Positions 20,927 through 32,341 of a DNA stretch of 64,000 nucleotides are shown here, piece by piece. Location of the stretch: positions 16,846,930-16,910,929 of the forward strand of contig NC_049996.1 of the NCBI RefSeq assembly GCF_000003815.2, written 5' to 3'. The DNA is from Branchiostoma floridae. Taxonomy: Eukaryota; Chordata; Leptocardii; Amphioxiformes; Branchiostomatidae. The translations under genes and the position numbers were made by a program. Position 1 is the stretch's first letter. Each line of letters begins with the position of its first letter. The notes below the pieces were generated by a model that saw only the letters and a list, made by a program, of their open reading frames with translations, was not told the DNA's origin and made no database searches.

Positions 20927-22262
20927 GTATGTCAAGATTCGCCTCAATTATCAGGAATTTCGTGTTTTTAGATACCACAGTCACCACAGGCCGCACCAAT
21001 TTAGTTTCATGGTTGTTAGATTAAAAAAAATATCATGCTGAACTGAAACGTCACAACAGAATCTTAGGGGAAAGTCTGTATCGTGATACACACGTAACCA
21101 GATGTAAGTTTGCCACTGAACCCTATCATTGCCACCTACTACATATAGATCTTAAATTTGTGATGTTCAGTAACAAAGCAAGTAACTTGGGGTGGCCAAA
21201 ATTCATCTTTATTTGTGCTGATACCATCAATTGCAACCCTCATTGAACTCTTGTACAGAAAAGATAACAACCAGTTGACAAATGAGAGGTGTCTTGTATA
21301 CTCGTGATTACGTTCATGTCTAGGATCTTTGTACCTTTGTCATTATTATTTTATCAATTTGATGTTTTGTAAGTCGTGAAAGATTTGATAATGTGTATAT
21401 CTTGGCGTTATTTTGTTGTTACTTTCTACTTGTATCATTAACCAGATCATGTCCAACTCACTGTAGTACATGTAGTTTTCAGTTCTTAACCTGAAGTAAT
21501 AATCACTTGTCCAGTCCACCGTTTCGTAAGTGTGAATGTCCACAGTATTTCAGTTCACCATTTTTTCAGACTCCTTCATTTGATAATCACTTAAATGGAT
21601 AATCACTTAAAGTACTCCATGAAGGTACATTTTTAGTTTCTTTTCACTTTTTTGTTTCATTTTGATTATTTTCTGCTCAAGTTAGCCCTTCAGTCCATTT
21701 CAGTTTCTTATTTTTTTTTGGTATGCTTGCATTCAGCACCTTTGCATCATGCACGGTTATAGTTCAACCTCGTTGCATCCATTCCCTTGCAACCTCCCAC
21801 TGACACGAGTCAGATAAGCTCATACTGACGTCCTTTGGCTGCCAGCACAAGTTCTGCTGTCTCACTCCTGCACTGCCACCGTCTAAATCCCGTACCAGGG
21901 CTCTCGCCATTCTCTGTCATCCCAACAGTCTACCCAACAGCAAAAAGACTATCTGTAAATCTTTCGACAAGTTTTCAAGAATAGACCCAGTTCAAATCAG
22001 TAACCAATTTTTTTGTATTTCGCTGTCAACAAGACAAAAAGTGCGAATGCCATTCTTGACCAGATTTCAACTTCAAAACAACATTGTAAGGACGAAAATA
22101 AACAACTTTCTTGAATCAAGAAAACAATTCTATAATTCATACTGAAATTATTTCATGGGATGACAAAGAAAAAACCTGCCCTGTGCCACACTAACCCAGT
22201 TGGCCGGCCGTTTCAAACCTGCTGCCAAACTTTGAGCCGTGCATTCTGCTGCTCAGTTACAG
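20927..22262. other. Intron 24, no recognised element
   Basis: 1.3 kb of intron. Short AG...GT segments near 21930 were considered as microexons and rejected because they break phase. Confidence 0.5.
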
Positions 22263-22550
22263 TTGATGAGGAGACCCCCCTGCCTGATATTCAAATCCGC
22301 TCCGCACCCCACGAGCCAATCAGAGTGGACCCGCATGACACGGCTGTCCTAGAAATCGAAATCTCCGAGGAGGATTTCGATGCTCAGTGGCTCCATAAGG
22401 ACTTGAGGCTTGAGATTAGCGACAAGTATGTGATTGAACGAGACCGCTTCACCCATCGACTGTTGATATACGATACGCTGCCGGAGGATGCCGGCGACTA
22501 CGTGTTCGTTGCCGGGGAGACGCGTCACGTCTTCACGATCTATGTAGAGA
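22263..22550 (+). CDS. E25: complete I-band Ig domain
   Basis: Acceptor AGTTACAG, donor GTAAGA, phase 1-1. It encodes DEETPLPDIQIRSAPHEPIR, LEIEISEEDFDAQWLHKDLR, RDRFTHRLLIYDTLPEDAGD and YVFVAGETRHVFTIYVE. A close relative of the E24 domain with a longer N-terminal spacer. Confidence 0.95.
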
Positions 22551-23368
22551 GTAAGAACGAACCCGCTTCTAGATCTGCATCCCGCTTTCTTTTCCCTCGC
22601 TAAGTGTGAGCCCTGTAGGACTAGGAGGCACAGAAGTTTTATGATATTTTTGTTTTCTCCAGTATAGGTTACCATTTTTTTACAAATTCTCCCCTAGGAA
22701 GATTTGAACCAAAAGCTGAGTGTCATCAGACTATTATATCATGTTTCATGTCTTATAAAACAGAAGCAGAACCTTTTACTTGGCAGGTCACTTTCAAAGA
22801 CTTTTATGACGACAAGTATACTCTCTGAAATTTTTCCCCCCAATTGCAATCTTAATCCTTATTGTTTGTAAGTGACAGTAGAATGTTGAGATTTTCTTTT
22901 GAAGAAGGTGAACCAATATCGAGTAGTATTACTCTACATGTGGTCAAAGTGTTTCTTGTGTTTTGTATCTTTAACCTAAGAATTAACAGTTACTGTACAT
23001 ATGGAATGGTTTTTGAGTCGTCAAGATTCCAAAAGCCCTTGTTTTGTTGTTCAAGGTATGTTGCCTTGTGTTGTAGTGTCCCTAGTTTTCCTACTTTAAA
23101 AAAAGTTTTTGTTTGTCTACAGCCAATACTGTATCTGACAGCATAGGTAGATATTAATCTTGAAATATTGCTGACAAAAGTGAAATTGAGTAGGGATTTT
23201 AATGAGAATTTTACATAATCTTGTAGAGCAGGAATAGTCATGTTAGCCACAGGTAATTGTCTTTAACCATCTCTATACTGACTTATGCCATAACAACCCA
23301 GACCTGGTGCCTTTGTGCACCCTTGGTAGACAGAAAGTTAAGTTTAACAACATCTCTGTTCTCCCCAG
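22551..23368. other. Intron 25, no recognised element
   Basis: 818 bases of AT-rich intron; no repeat or exon recognised. Confidence 0.5.
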
Positions 23369-23503
23369 CTGCTCATGTTGAAATGCAGCGGACGATCGAG
23401 GCGTTTGAGGTTGTGGAGTACCAGACCGCGACGCTTCAGTTCGAGATCGACGAAGACGTGTCTGCCGTGCAGTGGCTGCACAACGACAAGGAAATACATG
23501 CAG
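23369..23503 (+). CDS. E26: first half of I-band Ig
   Basis: Acceptor CTCCCCAG, donor GTCAGT, phase 1-1. It encodes AHVEMQRTIEAFEVVEYQTA, TLQFEIDEDVSAVQWLHNDK and EIHA. The last ~24 bases and donor are repeated in the following intron. Confidence 0.93.
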
Positions 23504-24264
23504 GTCAGTGCAAAATATCATGATTGGGAATTGATTACTTTCGTCCAGAACTCATAAAAATTGTCTTTAATTTATTTCTAATTGGCTTTAATTAACGTGC
23601 ACATTTGGGGGTGAAACTGGTCATTTACATGTACATGTGCACAACGACAAGGAAATACATGCAGGTCAGTAGGCTTAAATATCAGCTCAGAAAAAAGGTT
23701 AAGGTATGATTGGGAATGGAAATTGTCTTTATTAGTATCTTTTTCAATTGGCATTAATTAACATTTTGGGGGTCAAACAAGGAAATATACGCAGGTCAGT
23801 TGACGTAAAAAATATCAGGTCTGAAAAGGTATGATTGGGAATTGACTAGTCCAGTCAGGACATACATGTATATGCAGGTCAGTAGAAGTTGGCGAGAATA
23901 TCAGCTCAGAATGAAAGATTGAGGTGTATTTGAAGATTAGTTCAGGCAAGAACGAATGGAAGTCATATTTGATTTCTTTTTAATTGGCTTTAATCAACGT
24001 TCACATTTTGATGGTACATGTACCTGTGTACAGGGTGAAGAAATTGGCAAGGAAAACCTAAATATGGAATATTTGTCACAAGTCTTGCTTATCATAATCC
24101 TTCTTGCAATTGTTGGCTGTTGGTTTCTGTCGTCTGGAGGCTTCCCTTGAACATTATAAGTTGAGTAACATATTGTAAATGTTAATCAGTGCATCTCTGG
24201 TCTTGGCCAAATGACTTGCTACATTGGAAAGCATTGCATTAACTTTGCCATTTTGTATCTCCAG
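23504..24264. repeat. Intron 26 with copies of the E26 3' end and donor
   Basis: The E26 end ACAACGACAAGGAAATACAT plus GCAG|GTCAGT recurs at 23641-23664. Partial copies are at 23777-23794 and, degraded, 23868-23877, each keeping GCAGGTCAGT. The units (about 85-165 bp) also share ATTGGCWTTAATTAAC and ATATCAGSTC words. Confidence 0.85.
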
Positions 24265-24396
24265 GAGAAAAGTACCAGATGGAGTCAGAGAAGCGTCTCC
24301 ACAAGCTGAGCATCATCAACATCACGCAGGATGATGCTGGTAACTACACACTGGTGGCAGGGGAGGCGCGCTACACCACCACGCTCATCGTCAAAC
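24265..24396 (+). CDS. E27: second half of I-band Ig
   Basis: Acceptor ATCTCCAG, donor GTAAGC, phase 1-1. It encodes EKYQMESEKRLHKLSIINIT, QDDAGNYTLVAGEARYTTTL and IVK. Its phase-1 end joins equally well to E28 (stop-containing) or to E29. Confidence 0.93.
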
Positions 24397-25602
24397 GTAA
24401 GCTTTTTTTATACATTCAGAGCAAGTTGGGAGGGATTATATTCACTCAAGAAGATATGCTGGGCTAGGCAGATAAAGGATCTAAATGTTTTGAATGTCCT
24501 TTTCTCCTTCTCTTTGGTCCTCAAAAACTTCTTCGTCTCTTAGAATTGTCACTGGTCCTGTCTAAAAAAATATCATTCTTTATTGGGCAGATTTGTAAAG
24601 CAATTCAAAGTATAATCTTCAGGAAATACTAGTCATTGCTGACCATATGACATACAGATCTGAATAGACTGACAACATTATAATATTACAGTTTTGTTCA
24701 TAGTAGTACATCATGGACATTTCACAAACAGTTCAACATATTACATGAACATGTATGACACCAAAAATCAACATAAGAAGGGAAGACCATATGCATGCAA
24801 ATTCTCATGTGTTAAAACTTGTGTTGCAATGCACATATTCTGACTACACTGCCTGTGATTTGGATTCTGTATACATGTACGTTATTGGGAATAGTGTACA
24901 CTTTTTACTGCCATGTGTTGTGTTTGCTCAAAGGAAGGCGTTAGTTTTAGCCTCCTGACATCTGTCATTTCACATAATTTCATCTTCACCTCCTATTACA
25001 TAACCTACAAAACCCTGTGTAGCCCTTGTGATACACCCTTTCTGTCCTGTTACTCAGTCTCTAATGGAATCTCCAATACCTTTCCCCTGTCAACCTAGAA
25101 GTCTTAACTTCCCTCCATTAGTTAGTGACACCCTTCTGGCCCTTGAGATCATAGAATTTCTTCTCCTTCATGTGCCTTGTACAGGTTTTGTCTAAAATTT
25201 CTAGTAGTAGATTTAACAGCAACAAATCAAGTCTGAGGTTCCTAAATAAAGGTAGTTTTCCTTTGCTAGCTTTGCAGTTTTCAACTGAATGGACTATACT
25301 TTTCCATAAACAATTAGATGATCAACTATTGCTTTAATCTTAGCACCTCCTTTTTCCATATCTTCTAAATCTACAGTAGTAGGCATAATCTGCAACTAAG
25401 AAGGATTCACATCTGTAATTCTAATTTCTCCAGAAAATGTCTTCTTCTTTTCCTTACCGTCATCTTCTTCTTGACAAATGAACCTGAAACTAAAAGATTA
25501 AATCCCCCTAAAATTATGTCAGTTTTGTATCTGATATTTGTGGAGCACATTCCTTGAGTGGGCTTTACAAATATCGGACTTCCTATGTTTTTGCATGATT
25601 AG
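24397..25602. other. Intron 27, no recognised element
   Basis: 1.2 kb of AT-rich intron before the large stop-ending exon. No repeat family or additional exon is recognised. Confidence 0.5.
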
Positions 25603-27146
25603 TGCCATTTGGAGATGCCAGGGCTTTCCTTCCAAGTTTGCAAGAAGGGAAGCAAAAGCGACAAGTTGTCATCCAAGAGAGGACAGACACTTTCCTTGCT
25701 AACTTGGGAAAACCCAAACCAGCTCCGTTCAGACAGCAAGGCAATGTCTACCTGACAAGTTTGCAGGAAACCAGACAGAGATGTGAATCCTTGCTAACTT
25801 ATGAGCAGAGAACAGTTGAAATGTACACACCAAGAGAGCTCACACTTCCTAATAAGGAAAACGAATTCTTAGAATCAGACATTCCTTCTGGTTCTGAAAC
25901 TGAAGAGAAACCCTTTGGTGAATTCCTGGAGCCGCCTAAACCTGAGTTAGAGCCTGAGACTTTCCTGGAAAGCTTGGTAGAGCCAAGGCAACAACGGGCA
26001 GTTGCTAGAGAAGAGCGCAGTTCAATGCTGGTGTCTGATGTAACGGGACCTGCACTGACAGAGCAGGATTTGTCAGGAGACACTTTTCTGGAAAGTTTGT
26101 CAGAAATGCGAGATAAGCGGAAAGATAACATTCCAACATCTCCTTCGCTTGAACATGAATCTGTGTCTGAGTCTGAAATGTTCCTTGAGATCTTAGCAGA
26201 GCTCAAGCAAAATCAAGCAATGGCAAGGAAAGAGGAAAGCATCCTGCATGCCTCTCGTACAGAGTTGGTAGGTAAGGAATTCTCACCAGAAGAGGACACT
26301 TTCCTGGCAAGTTTGACAGAAGGGAGTGAAAAGAGAAAAGCTAACGTTCAGCTGTCTCCAGCGTCTGACTCCCTCCCAGAATCTGATTCTTTCTTGGACG
26401 ATGTTTTTGAGGAAAATGTTAAAGAAATTATCAGGGAAGGAGAAGATGTTGTGCCTGAAGACTTTGAAGATATATCGGATGCAGAGGAAGATTCGACACA
26501 TTTCGGACCTGATGAAGAAGTTGATTCTCCCTTGCAAACATGGGAAGTGCAAACAGAGAAGGAAAGGGCAGAGTTTCAGCAGGATTTAGAGGCTCAGGCT
26601 TTCCTCACAGCTTTGGAAGAAGGAAAGAACAGAAGACTGTTGGGCTGGGAAGAAGGAAGGGACACATTCCTTGCCAGTTTAGCAGAAGCAAGAACTGGAG
26701 ACCCTTTCACAACAGACAATGAAACCAAACATGTATCTTCAGCATATGAGCCACAAGATTCAACCCAGAGCTTAGAAGCATCTGATATGGAGGAAAACAA
26801 AGATGTTTTTCTAACTAGCTTAGCAGGACCAGTAGCCAAACGAAAGGTAACTGAATCCAGTAATGTTGGCAGAGAGGAAGAGTTTCTCTCAGGTTTGGAG
26901 GAGCCAAAGCAAAAACGAGAAGCTAGAAGAGAATCAGGTAGTGAAGAATTTCTGACTGACTTGCAAGATACCAAAGCAAAACGAGAGTCATTCCAAGCAG
27001 ATAATGTTGATGAAAAAGACATACCAATGGCAACATTGGTGTCTGGTTTAGATAAATTACAGCAGCAGAGTGAAGGCAACATGCTGGCAGAAGCTGACAT
27101 CTCTAGTTCACCATCTTTGGCTACGCTTAAAGAAGCACTAGTCTAA
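25603..27146 (+). CDS. E28: alternative terminal exon with FLxSL repeats
   Basis: An acceptor (GCATGATTAG) at 25601-25602 opens a 513-codon frame (phase 1 entry from E27) that ends with TAA at 27144-27146. No convincing donor precedes the stop. The protein is not Ig. It has about 15 copies of a short motif, consensus [DE]TFLxSLxExxxKR, spaced 20-50 residues apart in acidic Ser/Glu-rich sequence. Because E27 also joins E29 in frame, this looks like an alternative last exon giving a short titin isoform. That matches the position and logic of vertebrate titin novex-3, although the sequence is not recognised as related. No poly(A) signal is seen before the assembly gap 116 bases downstream. Confidence 0.8.
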
Positions 27147-27262
27147 TCAACTCTTTTCGTGACGGTGGTGTTGACAATTTTCTCTCCAGACCGCCCTTTG
27201 GATTCCGGTACTCTCCTATTCTTCCTTTGGTCCTTTCTTTTTCTGTTCATTCTCTTCTCCTC

Positions 27263-27362
27263 NNNNNNNNNNNNNNNNNNNNNNNNNNNNNNNNNNNNNN
27301 NNNNNNNNNNNNNNNNNNNNNNNNNNNNNNNNNNNNNNNNNNNNNNNNNNNNNNNNNNNNNN
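27263..27362. other. Assembly gap (100 N)
   Basis: A run of exactly 100 N lies just downstream of the E28 stop. The uniform length suggests a placeholder gap of unknown size. It could hide the poly(A) site of the E28 isoform. Confidence 0.99.
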
Positions 27363-28230
27363 ACAGGGGGACGAGCATCCTTTTTGGGTGTCCCATGAAC
27401 CCTGACCTTTCACATACAGATATAAGCCCTCTACATAAACTTTTCAAATGTCAAGTCCCAATAACCAAGGTCCCCACCCTTCCATGGCCTTTACCATTGA
27501 ACTCCAACCTTTTCCTGGTATTTTTACACCCCCCCTCCCCCTCAGTGTCCTAAGGTATAAGGTTTGGAGGTCCGAAGTGTCCCTTGTGGTTTGTTGTGTA
27601 TTTTGTTTGTCTCATGTGTGTTCTCCCTGTCTCACCACACTACTCACGACCATCTCTCTGCAACTCATCAACCTTTATCCGTGAGGTGACCTAGCAAAAA
27701 TATCAAAATCCCTGTACAAACAGTTGAAAATGGCATAAATTCTAACATTGACTTCCCTTAAGACTGCTCTGAATTTTTTTTGCACACAGTTCATGTAGAG
27801 TTTGGAAAAATTGCAAACCTTGGTCACCCTTATGAGCGAAGGTTGATGAATGAGAGTTGCATCTCTTGGTCTCTAATTCAGCTTCTTCCTGACGAATGTC
27901 ACTGCAGTCAAATCTGTTTTATCCAGAGGTGGTCATTAGTAATCTCCAAGCAGATCCTACAGTGGCTTAAGATAGTACCAAACTGGCCAAGGAGTGTAGT
28001 CAGCCAAAAGGTGTCCATTTGCCATTTAGCAAATGTAGCAGTGGTAGCGAAACACACTCCTAAGCCGGCTTCACTCCTCTGCCAGCTTTTGATACTATCT
28101 TATGCTACCATAGGATCTGCTTGGAGATTTGTCATCAGCACAGGTTTGACTGTACATGACTCCTTCTCCACACCTGTACAGTATATGATGAGTCTCACAG
28201 CTAATGTTGCACCTTTCCTGCCCCTCACAG
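27363..28230. mobile_element. Intron with a ~248-bp MITE-like inverted repeat (27905-28152)
   Basis: The ends are CAGTCAAATCTGT and its near-complement ACAGGTTTGACTG. Long imperfect arms (about 27905-27998 and 28080-28152) share TCTCCAAGCAGATCCTA / GGATCTGCTTGGAGA and a matching AGATAGTA block. No coding capacity. The remaining intron sequence shows nothing else. Confidence 0.8.
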
Positions 28231-28361
28231 CGGCCGAGTTGGAGATGGCCGCCCCCCAGTTTACCCAGACCCTGAAGAGTCACATCGTGGAGGCCGGAGA
28301 ACCCATCCGCTTCCAGGGCACTGTGACAGGACACCCCCCGCCCACCGTCAGCTGGCTCAAG
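28231..28361 (+). CDS. E29: first half of Ig
   Basis: Acceptor CCTCACAG, donor GTACAT. It encodes AELEMAAPQFTQTLKSHIVE and then EPIRFQGTVTGHPPPTVSWL. Starts in phase 1 and ends in phase 0. The long open frame upstream of 28231 is intron read-through and not part of the exon. Confidence 0.93.
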
Positions 28362-28868
28362 GTACATGTACATCTTTTATCGTATGCCATTGGTTTCTTT
28401 AGAAGTAGTAACCAAGTACTGTATTTGTTGTCTCTACTGCCCTGTCCCTGATGCGAGTAGGCAGCAGTCGACTAGTCTTCACACCGCTCTATCAAGTAGC
28501 CGTATCCTGCAGGTTCATACTGGGAATAGGCCGCACACTTTTATGTCCTTTTTAGTTCAGATCATAGAATTGTCCCACATACAGTGGCAATGCTACCGAT
28601 AGGTTTAGTTGTTACGCATACATTACAGGCTCTTGAAATTATATTTAGTTTCACTACCACAAAAAAGCCTGATATTTGCTACAAACAAACTCCTCTCCAT
28701 CATTTTCTTTAAACCCAAGAAGCAAGAAATTGTGGCTTAAATGCATTTGCCATAAGCATAACCATGCTTATGCCACATGCATTCAGTGCTGTATAGTTGT
28801 TTGCAAATTTTTGCCAAATCTCAATAGAATTGAAACTCATGACAACCACCATTGATTCTTCCCTTCAG
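28362..28868. other. Intron 29, no recognised element
   Basis: 507 bases of intron; nothing recognised. Confidence 0.5.
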
Positions 28869-29034
28869 AATGGCCAGCCGATCGAGCAGGGCGACAAGTA
28901 CAAGTTCGTAACAGACGGCAACGTCCACACCCTCCTGGTCATCAACTCCTCCATCGAGGATAGCGCCGAGTACGCCTGCGTCGCTAGCAACGACGTCGGC
29001 ATGGCAACAAGCTCCGCCCAGCTCCTGGTCGAGG
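28869..29034 (+). CDS. E30: second half of Ig
   Basis: Acceptor CCCTTCAG, donor GTAAAT. It encodes NGQPIEQGDKYKFVTDGNVH, then IEDSAEYACVASNDVGMATS and SAQLLVE, completing the E29 domain. It ends in phase 1. Confidence 0.94.
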
Positions 29035-29867
29035 GTAAATTGTTCAGCAATACTAAGTATGAGTTGGTAGAGAACAGGAAGATCAACTACTTTAGGGAAA
29101 TCTACTCCTCTCATTGATGATACGGAAGGTTTTATTCTGAAGAACTCTGCAAGGAACTTTTGTGCGGATTGTCTTTCAATTTCATGTTTGCCGGGTTTTT
29201 GAAGAGCTATTTCTAGCAAATTAGCATGCAAATACATTCACAAAATGTTTTCTAAAAAAAAATTAGTATTAGAAAACCCAAGTCTTTGCTGGCCTCACCT
29301 TTAAGATTTCTTAAAGGTTTCCAGAGACGAAAGCCTGAATGCCCCTCAGGCCAAGATGTCTCAAGGTTTTGGCTATCCGTGTCTTGAGACATTTGTTCCG
29401 AAGTAAAATCGTCACTAAGATTCTTTCCACGAGGCAGCTAAAGATTTCAAGGGAAGGGCTTGCAAGAGCTTGCCTCCTTTACTAAATTTCAAATGGTGCC
29501 AAATCTGAGGTGCAAAGTTTTCCCCAGTTGCCTTTTCTTTTGAATGAAACTTTCTTTGATGATGAAGGTCTAAGATATAGGGGTGTTTGATCTTAGAGAA
29601 ATGATTTTAACCGTAACCGGGGAGATATTCTGGCTAGCGTGGCACTGTGTGCCGCATGTGTGTGTGTGTGTGTTCTCCATCAATCTCTTTTTCTTTGGTT
29701 TGATGTAGACTCATTTGTAGGGTATAAACAAGTCTTTATGTAGATCGTATGTAGGAACCTTGCAAAATTTTTCCGAGGTTGATTTGTAATTTCTATAAGG
29801 TACTTTCCTTGCTTCCATTGTTGTTCCCACTGACTGTCCTCTGTAAAAGGACCAAGTGCTCTGCTCG
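29035..29867. other. Intron 30, 5' part
   Basis: AT-rich intron. A (TG)n microsatellite lies at about 29657-29673. Nothing else is recognised. Confidence 0.6.
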
Positions 29868-29869
29868 TA

Positions 29870-30069
29870 GGGTAATAAAATTGGTCACGACCGACTAACC
29901 GTCGCCAGCGAAAACTGTCCAACCCACCAACACAAAACTCTGATCACAGCTGCATTCTGGGAAGGGTGCATTGTGGGTAATAAAATTAGTCATGTGATGT
30001 GAACCCCTTAGCAACCCCCTCATAGTAACGACCTTGCCAGGAAGGGGAAAATGACTAATTTTATTACCC
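29870..30069. mobile_element. 200-bp MITE with TA flanks
   Basis: The ends are GGGTAATAAAATTGGTCA (left) and TGACTAATTTTATTACCC (right), flanked by TA at 29868-29869 and 30070-30071. A third, internal copy of the end sequence lies at about 29976-29995. The TA flanks suggest a Tc1/mariner-type target; there is no coding capacity. Confidence 0.8.
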
Positions 30070-30071
30070 TA

Positions 30072-30702
30072 TCGTGGACAACTTGGTGTCTTCTGGATAA
30101 CAAGACTGTCGCACATTGTGCTATTCATCTGTTTTCTGTCTGCTCTCTTGCTGAAATGTACATTTCAACTTCTCCTATTGTCATGGTAGGAGGCACCAAA
30201 TGTGGCTCAAATTCACAAATCTTGCAAAATTGTACTAAAACATCTTCCTGCACCTTCCCCATCTTCATCCAGTTTACTCTGTGTAATTTTGTCCAATCTG
30301 TGCAAAATGAAAGAAAAAAACACCCTCAAATGGGACCAAACAACATCCCATTATTGCTTCATGTTGCATTTGTCCCCATCTCTTATCACCTTTCTGGTTG
30401 GCATGGAAACCTACATCTCTCTCATCTTGATGTTCTTCATTTCTATCTGTCCTTCTTTCTCCCATCTCTCTCCTTTGAGCCATGTTTTCTGCTCAAAACC
30501 ACTTCTATCCACTGCCATTTCTGTCAGAAAACTTCTCAACTTGTCCATCTGTCGATTTCTCATTTCTCGCCAAAACGGCTCTCTGCTTCTCTCTTTCTTC
30601 ACTGTAAACTCTGTGGCTCTGATCAATAAATGTTGTGTGGGTTGGAACGGTCTGTCCTCTGGCATTTCATGCTCCTTCATGCCTTCCTCAAGCAGATAGG
30701 CT
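30072..30702. other. Intron 30, middle part
   Basis: About 630 bases with overlapping open frames in a pyrimidine-rich stretch (30051-30699) that have no domain or splice support. I see nothing functional. Confidence 0.5.
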
Positions 30703-31183
30703 TAGGCCATACCAATTAGACTGCTTGGTTCTTGGACTTAACCCTTAAACTGAGTTAAAAAGTTTCAGCAATATAAAATGCTATCAGTGCCAGGGTTGGC
30801 TGCTGACCTCCAAAAAGAACCCCCTGAATAAGGCCGAAGTCCCTAACTTCCGGGGTTCGTGCGCTACGCACGCGCAAAGTTGCTACTTCGGGGGAATACG
30901 CCATCCCGGATATATCCCGTTGCGGCACACAGGACATGTATATGTGTGCCGGATATATCCGGGTTTGGCAGTTTAAGGGTTAGATTTAAAAAAATGCTTA
31001 ACTGGAAAAACATGATTAAAACAAAGCACGAGGACCAAGGTTATACCTTGGCTCAGTTTAAGAAGTGAATACAGTCATATTCAAGTCTTCCTCCCTGGTC
31101 GTTGCTTTGAAATTCATAATGTCTGATTGCTGTATTTTCATTTTTCTGAATCCGAGAACCAACAAATTGGTGTGGCCTTAGGG
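30703..31183. mobile_element. MITE with a second MITE nested inside it
   Basis: The outer ends are TAGGCCATACCAATTAGACT...TTGGTTCTTGGA and the complement of TCCGAGAACCAACAAATTGG...TGTGGCCTTA, the same family as intron 6. Inside, 30742-30979 is a 238-bp element ending CCCTTAAACTG/CAGTTTAAGGG. It is flanked by TTAA on the left and TTAG on the right (a one-base-decayed TTAA), again piggyBac-like. Confidence 0.75.
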
Positions 31184-31719
31184 TCATACTCTGCTCATAC
31201 TAATGCCTTATGCAGCATTTAGTATATGTTGTATAGCTGCTCATAAAAGCTTAGTGGTCATAGTTCACATCAACTCACTTTAAGGTGACCCAAACAGATA
31301 GGCTTAGGGTCATACTCTGCTAACAATCACTGAACATGAACATAACACTGTTCCATCATATTAAGTGCAAAATCAGTAATAGTAAAATGCCATTTTCTCT
31401 AAAAAAAATCATTTTATCTACACACTCAACAAGGGGGTATTCGGATTCCTTCTGAGTAAGCAATGGAAAGGTTTAAAACACACACTGTTATATAGGTCAT
31501 ATAGTAGCAACCCATCGAGTTTCACACGTCTTTCCTTTAATCCTGGTTAGCATTAGAATTTTTAACAACTAATCTAAAGGAGGTTATAGCCCCTTGATTG
31601 ATCAAGGAAATGATGATTGATATTGTCTATAATAATTGACTCAAAGCTTGGAAAATGCACAAACGTTTTAAACAACCGTATATCCAGTATTTCCATACCC
31701 AGAAAGAAGGTATTTAATC

Positions 31720-32341
31720 TACATATTAAGCATCAGACTAAATTCAAGCCAATTCCAAGCTCTTGTGCCCTGCCTGTCCAACAGTGCACACAGTGTTCCC
31801 TAGACACAGGATAATCTGTCAGCCTACCTGCTAAGCTGAGGGTAGACATAGAACACACAATGCATAGGTTATACAGTGTAATCAAACACAAGTATTAGAT
31901 TAAATGAAAGCCAATGCCAAGCCCTTGTGCATGCCCAACAATAGGGAAAGACACCCTTAATGCAAAGATTACATGGTGGTTATATTCGTAAACATTATAT
32001 TATGTCCAAGCCAGTGACAAGCGCTTGTCGCTGTTGGAAAAGTTAGGTAGACACACACAATGCAGAGTTTATATGGTAACTACCTACATAAGCATTAGAC
32101 TATACCCAAGCCAATGTCAGCCCTTGTGCCTGTCCAACAGAGTGCAAACACTATTGGAAAAGTGGCTAAATGGTAACTATCTACATAAGCATTAGATTAT
32201 ATCCACGCCAATGCTGAGCCCTTGTGCCTGCCCATCTTGGGAAAAGTGTAATAGACACACACACAATGCAAAGGTCATATGGTAACTATCTACATAAGTA
32301 TTAGACTATATCCAATGCGAGCCCTTGTGCCTGTCCAACAG
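31720..32341. repeat. Intron 30 tandem array repeating the E31 acceptor region
   Basis: About six units of roughly 95-150 bp share ATTAGACTATATCCAAGCCA and GCCCTTGTGCCTGTCCAACAG (imperfect copies). Acceptor-like ends recur near 31787, 31935 (mutated), 32030 (decayed), 32134 and 32230 (mutated); the last, at 32340-32341, is the E31 acceptor. Unlike other arrays, the coding part of the exon is not obviously copied. Confidence 0.75.

Noticed and set aside
21925-21960. Possible microexon between AG near 21927 and GTAAAT
   Set aside because: The length is not compatible with phase 1-1, so inclusion would shift the frame between E24 and E25.
27780-28230. The 5' part of an open frame running into E29
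   Set aside because: It consists of an inverted-repeat MITE; the good acceptor at 28229-28230 defines the real exon start.
30051-30699. Two overlapping open frames of 165-192 residues in intron 30
   Set aside because: Low-complexity Ser/Phe/His-rich translations of a pyrimidine-rich intron; no domain, no phase-consistent splice sites.
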